A program made the translations under genes and the position numbers. From Prinia subflava (lineage: Eukaryota > Chordata > Aves > Passeriformes > Cisticolidae), in the NCBI RefSeq assembly GCF_021018805.1, contig NC_086247.1:120632094-120696093 (forward strand): a stretch of DNA of 64,000 nt. Reading direction: 5' to 3'. Shown here piece after piece: positions 50,101-62,215 of the stretch. The notes under the pieces are model-generated. The model had not been told where the DNA came from, made no database searches, and saw only the letters and a program-made list of their open reading frames with translations. Position 1 is the stretch's first letter, and every line of letters begins with the position of its first letter.

Positions 50101-53100
50101 TGTGCTGAAAATGAGTTCTTTGGCTGTTCCAAGGAAAGAGCTAATCCTCTAGTTCAGAATTCAAAAAGCAGATCGTCCCACTCCTCAGTGGGAGCTGCTG
50201 CCTGATTTCACACAGGCTTCCAGCAGTGAAACCTGCAGAGAACCCCAGTATTCCCACTTGCTCCCTCACTTGCAGACAAAGACAGGGAGTATGTAATATG
50301 TATTTTCACTGTAGCAGGAATCCCAAGAGGCAGAAGTTATGTCTTACCTATGGCCCTTTTAAAACACCTAGTGGTTGTCCTGGCTTCACAAAGAGGCCTT
50401 GAGGCATTTCTGTAATTACAATTACATCCTCAAGTCCTGCATCCACACCCAGTCCCTGGCATCTTCCTGGCTGGGCCTTCAGCTGTGCATGGTTGAATTC
50501 TTGGGGCCTGACACAGTTTACTCAATCTCTCTTGACACTGCTTTACCAGCAGTTGTTCAAAAAGCCATTTAAATGCTTTTATGCCTTTGCGTACAATTCT
50601 ACAAGTAAAGGTATACTACCAGCATGTTACCAAGCAGTTGAGATGCCGATTTCTTTCAAATGAGTTAGAAATAGATCTTGATCTGTCTGGGCATCTTTGA
50701 AAATCTTCTTTGCATTCAAAATCTTCACAAGCCAAAATACGTTTCAAAATCTTATACACTATGTCTGAACTCTAAAAGTATGGAGTATGGAGTTATTAGT
50801 TTTTCAGCAAGTTTTGTTTGACAATTAGGTCTTTCAAGAAGATGTTTGCCCAGCTTCACAGTGTTCTAAACACCCTCAAAGTTCTTCTCAAACAGTTGGT
50901 CTTACACTAAAAAGGAGAAACAAGAAAATCCTCCTTTGAATGTAAAATTAATGAAAAATATATATCTTGTTGATTTTCCCCCCTCTGTTCTACTCACCAT
51001 TGCTCCTTATGTTTTTCAACCTTTTGGGCAATGCCAGCATCAATTTCATTATTATCCTGTGCAGTCTCCAACTTATTAAAGAAAATCTCTCTCAACAGGA
51101 ATACACATCTGCATTTTCTCCTGATTCTTGATCCATTAGAAAACTTGCCAACTGTTCATTGTGAATGAGTAATTTTCCTTTTGAGGAATCATTACTTCAT
51201 GATTTTTAATTAATACAATGTGGAAAGCAACAAGCTATTATGGATTTCAGAGGGAATTTTTTAATCTAAACTAGGTCTGGAGGTCAGCGTGTGAGATAGG
51301 TTATTTGATAGCATAGGATAAGATACTAACTCTGCTGTTTCATGACATGCCCTCTAACCCCCTGCTATCTGAATAAAACATGCCCTTTTTCAATGTGTAT
51401 TTCTTGGTCATTAAGTTCCCTTCCTGTGCCTGGACTTCGTACTCTGCTCTTGACAGGTTTCTCAGGAAAAAAACGAATACAATAGGATTCCCCAAAGGAG
51501 GAGGAAAAGGGTGTCTTTGTAGCAAATATGAATTCCCAGGGCTTACTCTGAGGCAGGCTGCCATGAGTGGTCATTCTGCCTTGTGACTGGTGTTACACGC
51601 AGGAAACTGGTTGAGAGCTTGGTGATTGATGTGGGCTGCTGGGTTGGGTCAGAGGAACAGATGTGTATTAGATCCCTGATCTAACCACAGAGAAAAAGTT
51701 TGAATGCCTTTAAAAAGTGCCCAGTTGCCTGATTTTGCCAAGCTAGTTTGACACATTACCTTATTAATGAGCTATCATTTTTATCCCAAGGGCATATAAA
51801 CTGGGTAGCATGGAAAGGCATGTTCAGCTGAATAATTGACATTCAACTGTGCAGAAAGAAAATTGAATGGGCAAGAGGTCCAGCTGCATATCAATGCCTC
51901 AGACTGGTTGCCATATCCAAAACCCAGCAGATTATCTCCTTCTTTCCTTTTTTCCTAGAATTCAGTCTACAATGAGCAGGAGTCCTTCACATACTCCATA
52001 ACACTAAATAAAGAATAAACTAGGTTAAATAAAAAGTAGAAAGGTATGAAAATGTAACTAAGGTGATGTGCACAGCAGGGCAATAGTTATGCTTACCATT
52101 GCTGTTTTGGAGAGACAGCAGCTGGTTTTGAAGCTTTTGAACAAAATTACAGCAATGTATGAAAGAGAGTAACAGTTCTGCAGATCTGGTGACTGACTGC
52201 AAATAAAGCAACAGTATTTGTCATAGCAGCATGTTAGCAAGTTCCTTTTACAATCAGTTAGCTATCAAGCCTCACAATTCACACATAATCATTTAATGTA
52301 TACCAGGAGAAAAGCTTTTGTATCTCTGGGTTACTCACTGCAATCTGTCTGGCCCTTGTTTGGACATGCAAATTCTTCAGTACAAGCACTGTCTGTACTT
52401 TGGATTCTGTACAGCAGAGCACAGAACAAACTGTTGGTGTTTAAAAAGGAAATTATTAATATTTCCCCTATTTACTGGACTAGAAATTCCAATAGATGCC
52501 ATCAGATTCCCTCAACTAGTTTCTGCTCGTACCCAAGCACACAACTGCTAGTTAAAAACCCTTTTGTCATGACAGAAAAGTATTCAGCAAGAAGCCCTGA
52601 GAACTGAAAAACCCCAAACTCACTACAACGTCCATTAGAGTGAAGTACTCTGACAGTGAAGCACGAAGTTGTTTAGCACCAGCAAGTGCGATACTCTACA
52701 TTATGTCACTGACCCTGTCTTTAACCTAAAATTGCAATTACCAATGAAACATATATTTCCAAGCAGCACTGAGAATGAAGCTACTCTCATCCCTCACCCC
52801 CTGACTGTTTTTTTGCCATGTACTGGCTTTTTGGACTAGATAGGTCACAGGGGCCAGGTGTGGACCAAAGATACAGACAAGAATATAAAGAGTGACGTGA
52901 TGGTGTAGGGTGAAAAGCCCCATCTTAAGAGCATCATTCAGCAACCATTCTCTACTTCTGGTCACTCTACAAAAAGACTGCATGTGCACAGTTAGATCTG
53001 GTGCTCATTTCACTCTGCTGCCACAATTTTCATCCAGTGCTAGAGTCCTAGAGGAGTTCGAGTATGTGCCTCAAGACTGCACCCTCCTGACTCTGCCAGG

Positions 53101-55588
53101 AGTGGTGGTGAGCATGTTCTCTCACAGCTCACACATAAGTTGAGGACCTGTCAGCAAGACATGCTACATTTTTACAAAGAGAGGAAGAGAAGAGATTTTT
53201 TGGGATCTCTGCTGTGGAGTGTATTTTTTTAAACAGTTCTGTAAATGCTCTGCACTAGGACTATGTCTCTGGACCTGCGTAGAGATGATTTGCACAATCC
53301 TGAACTCTTCTTTAATCTCTCATTAATGAAGCTTACTGAAGGAGTATGCTGCTACCAACAATAGATACCTCTTTGATTAATCAAAAGTCTGGGTCTGTAC
53401 CCACAACAACTTCTGCCTGCTCCTGTCCTACACAGGGATGAAGAAGAGAGGAGGGATCAGGTCAGGAAACAAGCATATCTGCTGCTGGAAAGTCTTTTCC
53501 AATGTGACTCTAGTTGGTTAGGGGGCTCGAAGAAGCGAGGCAATGAGCCACACTTCAGAAATCAGAGAGAACTGGAGGAGTGATCTGCAAAGCCAAAACT
53601 GGTGACATTTCCTTGAACTTACCTGGATGACAGATGAGTTCAAAAGCTCATGAGCCAGCTGTGTGTGTCAGCGAAACACATGCTGGCACTAAGGCACCAT
53701 CAAGCCCACTGTGTTTTTGTTTATGTCTCAGGATTTTGGTGTCAGGTTCATTGACAGCACAGGCTCAGAAAGAGAGCTCCATGGCTTGGTAATTCAGTGC
53801 TACACTACCAAGTTTTACAGATATCCTGGATCTCTGCTGTGATATATGCACCATCAAAATATAAGTACACCCTTCCAAAGTGGATAATTTTCAGCAATAG
53901 AAACCTGAAATCAAGATCTAGGAAAGGTTTGTAAGGTGGTAATTTACATGTGGTTGAATAACATCTCCCCAGTAGTGCAGGCGTATCTGAAATTTGTCCC
54001 ATTAGGTGAATGTTTGCCAAGTAAGTGTTCTGGGAGTCAGCCCTGCTGGAGTCAGCCTCTGCAGCACTGCCAAAAAGCAGATTGGCAGCCTAAAGCTACA
54101 GCCTTTCTTTTCTGGAAATCACAGAATCACGGTCTTCACAAATGCGCTTTACTTGTCGTATTCTTGGAGGATGGAAATTGTCCAGTATAAACTGTGTTGA
54201 GACCACAGTTTTGCAACATTGGAAGGAAAAAATAAAGTCTAACCTTGTAACCACATCAGCAGCACACTGGTCTTATTTAGAAGTACAAGTCTGCAGCAGT
54301 TTGAACAACCCAGGGGAATTTCTCCAGATTTATGTCCGCATACCTGAAAAGGTTTTGGAATGAAATCTGTTGAAAGCAACAGAGGAGGACAAGGATATTC
54401 AGAGTTTAATTTATATAAGCTACAGTAAACAACTAAAAATTAAACTAGAGCCTGAAACAGGCTTAGTCAAAGCCTCTCCCTCCTTATCCTTTTCCTTGTG
54501 ACATTTATTGCAGGGCCATAGAGATGACTGGAGAGAATGTGGTGATACGAGTCAAATGTAAGACATTTTCCAAATGGGTGAGGGGAGAAAGTTTTCTCTT
54601 AACGTGTTCCAGGAACAGACCTGAGAAAAATGCCTGATCTGAAAAGGCCTGATGAAGAGTTAGCCTTTCATTGCATGGCATTTCCTTTGAAGCAGCAAAA
54701 GTGTATGTGATTGAGGATGCATTTTTGTCATGGCTGCCTTGGGAGTCACATATCCTGTGCTCACCGCATTTTATTTTATTTTAATCTCTGATGTTTGACA
54801 TTTTGAAGGGTTTGCATGCGGTGGACATGATGGTAAACACTCGAATCACACCAGGAACATCAAGAACTGCCAAGTCAAACACCAGAGCCTCACAGGAGGC
54901 TGCGACAAGGTCTCCAGTGATTTGTCAGTGGTGATGGCACTGAGGGCGTCCCTGGCACTGGGCTCTCTCCTTCCTCTGGATTTTAGGAGCAGGGCAGAAA
55001 ATGCCACAATCTTGCCAGGATTTAAAATACTGATGAGTAGTCATCCAAGAAGAGATGTTCCTACAATTTCCCAGAGGAAAACAAGCCATTGTGAGAAATG
55101 ACTGTTTTCTGTTGTTCTGCATTTATGTCTACCTACACTGAGATATTTTGCTACGTTGGCTGAGTGCATTTGCTGAAAAACTCATCAAAACACATCAGTC
55201 ATCTTTAAAAATAAATCTATTTTGCTAATATTATTTCTGCATGTAAAGAAAATCCCTGCTAATGAAAGAAACCCTCAAAAATGGTTTGCATATGCAGCCT
55301 TTTTCAGCAAAAGCCTGTAGATATTTCAAACCTAGGCCTGTGTTTCTGAAAGTAAATGGTTTGGATTTATACATAAATAAGTGATGAAAATGTAGGTTGT
55401 TGACAATGGGGATAGTGAGTGGGGATAGACAGGATCTCAAAAGTTTCTCTGAAAAATAATTTCTTGAAATCTAGATCTTGCCAGCTTCTCTGAGTCTTCT
55501 GCTTTATTTGGGTTGACCTCAGCCCAGGGAGCACGAGGAAGAGGATGGGCCTTCCTTGATCAATGCCTTGCCTCTGATGCCTCTGGAC
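44131..55588. other. Unique non-coding sequence, no gene found
   Basis: About 11.5 kb with no supportable gene. Open frames up to 154 codons (plus strand, 44253-44717) have no recognisable domain. 45365-46250 is AT-rich with clustered homeodomain-like (GTAATTAG), POU-like (TTTGCATA) and SOX-like (ATTGTTTT) motifs and is the best candidate here for regulatory DNA. 51740-51900 is similar in style. A short (CA)n lies near 47583. No LTR or CR1 terminus recognised. Confidence 0.55.
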
Positions 55589-56020
55589 TCTCACAGAAAT
55601 GATTTAAGAGATGGGAAGGGACCTCCCACACTTTCCAGCCAGTGCCTTCCTTGCACAAGAATAACACACAAAACCTTTCATGTAGCTATCCACCACCATC
55701 TAGGCAGCACTTTGGTTTTGCTTGCTGCTGCTCCCATCGGAAAGTCTTTCCAGGACCTCCCTGCTCTTCTGATTAGGACTTCCTTCTAATTTCCAGACTG
55801 AATTTATTTGTGAGCAGTATATAACCATTTGTTTTTGTGCCGGCATGGCCTTAAAACTACAAAAAACTGAAACCTAACCCCACCCCGCCAAAAAAAAAAA
55901 ACCCTAAAAAAAAATTAAAATTTTTACATTCCCTGTTGTTTGCTCCTGATGTATTTACAGAGAGTGATCCTATCTCTTCTCAACCACCCCCCTGTTAGAC
56001 TAAACAAGTCCCTGCTGTGC
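55589..56020 (-). mobile_element. Old CR1-type LINE 3' fragment
   Basis: Plus-strand reading begins with tcacagaaatgatt and gggaagggacct, the reverse complement of a CR1 3' end. It continues through ctaatttccagactgaattt, ataaccatttgtttttgtgc, gatgtatttacagagag and gttagactaaacaagtc, in the order I remember for an old CR1 subfamily shared by birds and turtles. Sense is minus. The copy is strongly diverged and the 3' octamer repeat is barely preserved. A non-matching A- and C-rich insert occupies about 55853-55930. Only the 3' few hundred bases are present, the usual 5'-truncated form. Confidence 0.8.
55853..55930. repeat. A-rich insert within the CR1 copy
   Basis: About 75 bp of low-complexity sequence (A6, CCCC-rich, A12, CCCT, A9, then T-rich) stands where the CR1 sequence should continue. 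It may be local slippage expansion or a small insertion. It has no recognisable ends. Confidence 0.5.
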
Positions 56021-56840
56021 TGGGACAGCCCATGAAACATCCACTGGCCCTTCCACCTTTTGCTGGTCTGAGTGTGTCCAAGGGAAAATGAGGGGCTGAG
56101 CCAGTACCCACCAGGGCTGCACAGAAGGGAGACAAGGTGTTTTTGATGGTTGCCTTCATTGTCTGTCCTTGTGTAAGAGAGATGAAAATGTTAATAGGAG
56201 GGCAGCTGGGGAAGGGTTTTACCCTGAAGTCACTGCTCTGTAGGACTGGCCCTAGCACACAGCCTTGCACCCAACACAGCTCAGCTGTACTGTGCAGAGC
56301 AGATCAGCTTTTCACCTCAGAGGGTCACAGACTCACAGAAAGACACTGGCCTTTAAGCAGTGGATGAGCTGCCAGTTCATACCCTAGACCACAGTAACCC
56401 CTTCTTGCACTTGCATATGAAGGAGCATAATTACTTCTTCCCCCCATCAAGAGCAGTAACTGGTTTTGCACAGACAATTTTAAAATAGTGCAACAGCTAC
56501 ATACACACCCTGCCTCAGCTCCACATGCTGCAGAGGAGGACAAAGGCTCACACAGCCACACGCACATTTTACCTGGTATTACAAGGCAAGAACTTTCAGC
56601 TTATCATTTCACTGGACAAATGATACAAGCAAAGCATGGCTGAGCAGCTCCAGGCTTGGCATGAACGGCTCTCAGATAAATCAGGGTAACGTGGGGCTTT
56701 TTTGACAAGCTACCACCAAAAAAAGCCCCAGGGCATTCTGAAATATGGCTGGAAACAAACAGGGCTTGACCATATGTGACTGAGAAAGTTATTAATCTCT
56801 TCAGAAAAACTTCTTCCATGTCACACAGGAAACGTTCCTC

Positions 56841-57307
56841 TTTTCTTTTCTTTTCTTTTCTTTTCTTTTCTTTTCTTTTCTTTTCTTTTCTTTTCTTTTC
56901 TTTTCTTTTCTTTTCTTTTCTTTTCTTTTCTTTTCTTTTCTTTTCTTTTCTTTTCTTTTCTTTTCTTTCCTTTCCTTTCCTTTCCTTTCCTTTCCTTTCC
57001 TTTCCTTTCCTTTCCTTTCCTTTCCTTTCCTTTCCTTTCCTTTCCTTTCCTTTCCTTTCCTTTCCTTTCCTTTCCTTTCCTTTCCTTTCCTTTCCTTTCC
57101 TTTCCTTTCCTTTCCTTTCCTTTCCTTTCCTTTCCTTTCCTTTCCTTTCCTTTCCTTTCCTTTCCTTTCCTTTCCTTTCCTTTCCTTTCCTTTCCTTTCC
57201 TTTCCTTTCCTTTCCTTTCCTTTCCTTTCCTTTCCTTTCCTTTCCTTTCCTTTCCTTTCCTTTCCTTTCCTTTCCTTTCCTTTCCTTTCCTTTCCTTTTT
57301 TTTTTTT
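56841..57307. repeat. Two-phase pentanucleotide array (TTTTC)25-(TTTCC)66-T12
   Basis: Positions 56841-56965 are 25 perfect TTTTC units. At 56966 the unit switches to TTTCC, and 66 perfect copies run to 57295. A T12 run follows to 57307. There is not one interruption in 455 bp of pentamers. The minus strand is pure purine: A12, (GGAAA)66, (GAAAA)25. Because the unit lacks stop codons in most frames, both strands show long spurious open frames (178 codons plus, 169 codons minus) of Phe-Ser-Leu or Lys-Glu-Arg-Gly repeats; these are not genes. The tract can form triplex (H-DNA). Its exact length may vary between individuals or be an assembly estimate. Confidence 0.99.
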
Positions 57308-60300
57308 ATTAATGAGTTAAACTGCAACAAATAGGAAAGGTTAAGTGCTTGTAGGATGACTAAGTTTCTTCAGGCCCATATTCGAATAAAAGGACAAAAT
57401 AAAAGCACAAGTAAGCATCTTTCAGTCTGGCTGCTTCCACATCACCTTGCAAACAAGTTTTGGGGGGTTATTCTAGCCTCCTGCCTAATTTTTCCCATAT
57501 CCAGTGTGCAGGCACTGCTAGGGGGAAGCACAGTGGCTCTGTGGTAGTGAGCAGCAGCACAGCAGTTCCTGACAGCTCAGAACCACAAGTGAGGAATGTT
57601 AGATCCACAACTCCAAGGTGTTTTCTGCTATAAATTATAGCGAATTTACTGCACTAAAAAACTATCCGGTTTCTGGAGAAAATTATAGGCAATGTGTCAG
57701 CTATAAATGATTTATGCATAAAGCAACCTGTACTGCAGGAACCCAGGGGATATAATAACAAGACAAAAAATCATTTAATCTTGTATGTAGATTTAAGTGG
57801 GCAGGAATTTTGGAAGACCTACTTGTTTTTATTCCATCTTCTGTTCCTGCCAAGTGAAGACAGCACTTGAACAGAAAGGCACTGATGTGGAGCAGGTAGA
57901 TAGGCTTGCCAATTTCCAGCAAGATACATTTTAAACTGGCTTCTTGGTTTCAGTTCAACACCCTCTGAGAATTGATTGGTTTCCATTTGACAAGAAAGGA
58001 GTCAGAAAAGCAGAAGACTCTTTCTGGGCTGGATAAACTCAGCATGAGCAATGCTGTTCATGGGCTGGATGAAACTGAAACATGCTGGGGTTCAGCAAAA
58101 ACTGATTCCTCCCCCCTTATGCAATATATTAATTCTTAGGAGACTCCTGTTGGAGTAAGACCATAGGGGAGCAAAGAGAGCTGAATCAGCTAAGATTTGA
58201 AGAATTGGCACTGGGCTAGGCTTTACAGGCAAACAGACACTTCACATCAAGTGTCACAGCAGATAGGCAGCAGGAAATGAGGAAATGTCATCAAGCTTTC
58301 TCACCTGATTTTTAAAATGGTTGGTTAACGAGCTGCAAGGAGCTAATCTGGTATTATACAGCAAAAATAGGTGGCCACACTCCAGCTAGACCTTGTCCCA
58401 GGGGCATTTCAGGCATGTAAATCAGTACAGGCTTGTACCAGGCTCTCGCTTTTCTGAGACATCTCTGGGCTGCAGAGAGGAAGCAGAGACAGTGCTCCAG
58501 CTCCCCTAATTTCATCCCCAGTGTCCCCAGATCTCTAAAATGAGACAGAAAATGTACTGCTCACTAAAGCACTGCTCTGCCTGGTCCTTGTGGCACAGGG
58601 ATCTTTCCCTCCCCTGGAGAATAAGACTTGCCCCTTGCTCTCACTGTCACCACCAAGGAAAAGCACAGTGAGATAAAGCAAACAGATTGACATGGAGCCA
58701 AACCCCGATACACTTTCAATTTTCTGTTCAGGTGCAACTTCCCTCAGTGGTTTCACAAAGGACTAAGACTGAAAGAATGAGGTCCATGAAATATTTACCA
58801 TTACTGTACACGATAATGAATTTTCTGCATATCTATATGCAATACACACACACACATATAAATGCAGGGCACACACACACATATATATGCAATATGTCTG
58901 AGTTATGATAGCTGTGGGAGTGATTGTCTGGAATTGTCTGCCCATTGTAAATTAAATATGACAGTTCTACATCTGCATTAATGTTATTACTCTTTTAAGA
59001 CTCTTCTTTCTCAGACGCTGGCATTGGTCTCGCAGTCTGTGAACATAGGTCACACTTTTCTCTCTTTATTTTTCTTTTGGCATAACACTTACAGAGGAGG
59101 TCTTATCTCTTTGTGGTCTTGCAGCTGGGATCTAAAGAAGCCAATGAGGGTCAGGAAGATTAGAGGAGCTTTGTAAGGGACCACCCAAAGTAGGTTTATA
59201 GCAATCATGCTCTATTGCAGAGAGCAGAGCAGAACAAAACAACAAGGGTGAAATAAAGGATTCCTCTTTGCAAGGATAAGACATTTGCATGAACTTTGTC
59301 CTGAAGGAAAATATAGACAGGATATAGAGATCCTTCCGAGGAGCTGTGATGTAGAAGCATCTTTTTCACCAATATTATGGTGGTGCTGTTGTGCCACGCT
59401 GATTAATAAACCATGGAGCCATCAAGGTAAAACAGTACCACCTTTCGTATTACTCTGGAGACACAAGCTCAGCTGAGCTTCTTCATTGTCCCAGATCCAG
59501 CCCGAGCAGGTCTCCAGGGCTGAGGCCCACACTTGTGCCATAAGCAGCCCTGGCATCTCCCCACCCTGACCCAGGAAGGTTGCAGAGAGTTCTTTTGGCT
59601 GCCTAGCTGCTCCACTGCCTCTGCCCCCTTTCAGTTCCCCTGCAATCGAAGGTGCCTTATACCCCAGTCTTTGCTGCCCTGCAGTTCTCTGCATTGGCTG
59701 TCCTGTTTTGTTCCTGCCCCTTCTTTGTTTTTAAATGAAACCAAATGACTGTCCTTTAATCATGCCCCAAGCTGGAGGATGATCAGGCTGTTTTAGCTCT
59801 TTTTTTCACGTCTGTGCTTATGTAACCATACCAAACTCCCTGGTTTAGGGTCTATCTCAGTCTACAGGCTGGCTCTTACATTCACTAAAATTGACAGAAC
59901 TTCCTCCTTCCCAGAGCACATGCTAGGAAAAGGGAATCACTACCTGCTGTAGGAACCTTTTGGGGATGTGCTAGATGCATTCCCCCTTATTTCTCAGTTA
60001 TGCATTAAAAAGCATTTTCCTGAATAAGTTTACACATTTATTTTGTGATTTGTGAGGATGTCTTGTATAAGAATTTACTACTAAGCATGTGAATTGATCA
60101 GTACCAAAAATGTCCTGGGAGTTAAGGGGGAAATGACACTCTCATGGTGTGTTCCTGACAGGCACAGCCTTGCACTGGGCTTCAAGAAGAACTAATTATT
60201 ATAGACCTCTTTGGAGAAAAGGGGACCTCATTGTTAATCTCTTGAAGAACTTTGTGCAGCTCTTAAAAACAAATGAACATCTGTAACAAGGAGTTCAGAA

Positions 60301-61645
60301 TGGAAACATAAATTGATTTACTCAATATTTTGCAGTTTATATGGTCAGGGAGACAGCTCAGGACAGAGCCAGTTAACAGACTGAGGTTAGAAATTAAGGA
60401 CGGGACTTAACTTTCCATAGCAGCATGTTTAGACAGGAAGAAAAAGATGTAGTTTGTGTTTAGTGAGCAGCTAGTAAAATGAAATATGTTATGTGTATGT
60501 GCTAGTACACCCTGATTCCCTGCCTCACTCAATTTTCTGCTCAGATACCATAAAGCTGAGTTACTGGCCAGCTGCAGCCAACTGTGCTGCTCTTTAAACA
60601 TTATTATACTATTCTAGACAAGTAGGTAAAAAAAGCCTGGCATGTGAGCTGCCTAGCACAAGTTCACTACAAAGAGTCTGAGCACCAAAGGCTTCACCTG
60701 AGGTGAGAACTTGGACATGGTTTAGTGTTCCCCAAGTCCCATAGGGGGTAGAGACTTTTCAAGTATTATTTTTCCAACTTTTAAGACAATGTCATGGTCT
60801 ACCATATGCCACGAGGTGCAGAATGTCCCCAGCTGAGGTGCAGTGATGTGGTTTCTTCTCTGGTCCAAGATCTGGGGGGGAAGATTGCAGTGTTCTGCTG
60901 CTCAGCTGTGCCTTTTCTGAGGAAGGAGACCATTGTGATGCCCTGCATAAAAAATGTAGGATGTAACTCATTCTGTAGAAAAGGCTGAAGAAGAAGCAGA
61001 CTCTTACAGGATGCTCCCATTCAAGGTGTGAGATATGACTGGGAGGAGAAAAATTTGCTTTAGCTGGATAATGACATTATTTGATCGGGTAATACACATG
61101 ATTAAGAACCAGCATCCATTTAAAGACCTCCAACAGATAGTTTCAGATATCCTCAAAATGTCGTTTGCCCCCTCACTGACAAAATGCTACTGAATTTTCT
61201 AGCAGGATCTAGGTTTAGATACTGCTGTCAATATGGAGTTTAGGTCCAGAACAATTGAAACTAGTCAAAGTTCTGCTGTGTATTTCAACAGATAAAAATT
61301 AGCCCTACATAATATCAATTCTGTAAAGTATATCCCATTGTAGGAAACTGTACATTTTTAAATTCTAAAGGAAAGAGAGCAAAACATCAGTTCACAAGCT
61401 GTCCTCTTAGGAAAGTGTTACCTATCCTGCACTGAGCTGCATGCAGCATCAATATGCTAAAGCAATGTGAATAAAGTATCTTTTAGAATAATAGCAACAA
61501 CCTTAAGAAGTTATGTACTCATCCCATATGTTTTAAAGAATTCGTCTATACTTAGTCTAGCAACCTTTCCCCAATGTAGGCTCTCTCTTTTTTTTTTAAT
61601 TCCCATCAAATTTTACTGCATTTGTATGATATGCAATTAATGAGC
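57308..61645. other. Unique non-coding sequence, no gene found
   Basis: About 4.3 kb with short, domain-free open frames only. A CA/TA microsatellite pair at 58844-58889 is listed separately. Nothing else recognised. Confidence 0.6.
58844..58889. repeat. Paired (CA)n(TA)n microsatellites
   Basis: Two short blocks, each an ACAC run passing into ATATA, separated by aatgcagggc. The similar flanks (atgcaatac and atgcaatatg) suggest a local duplication of one original microsatellite. Confidence 0.85.
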
Positions 61646-62215
61646 CATAGAATCATCGAAATTAGAAATGGGAAAGATGCATTAAGTCATCTAGTCCATC
61701 CCCTGACAGTGCAGGATTGTTCCCTGCAGTATATTTTTATATTTTCTAATGCTCTATACAGTCCAGATTTAAATGTCTCCTGAGACAGAGCTTCTACCAA
61801 TTCATTTGGAGGACTGCTCCATGGTCCTGCAGGTCTCACTCTCTGGAAAATTTTCCTCTTAAGGACCACGTACATCTTTCTTTTTTCACTTTCACTTTTG
61901 TTCTAGCTCTAATCCCTTCTACCAACTCAAATTATTCCCCTCCTCCCTGCTGATATTTATACTTTATGGCATCATGCCCTCTCCTTTGATACTGCTTACA
62001 TAAACTATACACATTCAGTTTTCATGCTTCCTTACATGCCCAACTGTTTCCCTTCAGCCCTTTAATCATTTTATGTTGCTCTCTAGAACCCCCTGCACAT
62101 TGTCTGCTTCCTCCTGATAAAAAGACAGCAAAGGCAGGATTCCAGGTGTAATTTTTCCAGGTCTGTACTGGAAAATAGTGTTACTCACCTGTTCCACACT
62201 GTTCAAGCACTGTGG
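61646..62215 (-). mobile_element. Old CR1-type LINE 3' fragment
   Basis: Starts on the plus strand with catagaatcatcgaa, the reverse complement of the CR1 3' octamer terminus. It continues through gtcatctagtccatccc, aatgtctcctgagacagagc, ggaaaattttcctcttaa, catcatgccctctcc, tttatgttgctctctagaac and ggattccaggtgtaa. This order matches the reverse complement of CR1 3' ends known from birds and other sauropsids. Sense is minus. The copy is diverged, with several frameshifts, so it is inactive. The right boundary, where similarity fades, is uncertain by about 50 bp or more. Confidence 0.87.

Noticed and set aside
56776..57330. Long open frames on both strands (178 and 169 codons) of Phe-Ser-Leu and Lys-Glu-Arg-Gly repeats
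   Set aside because: They are direct translations of the pentanucleotide array and have no non-repeat coding context.
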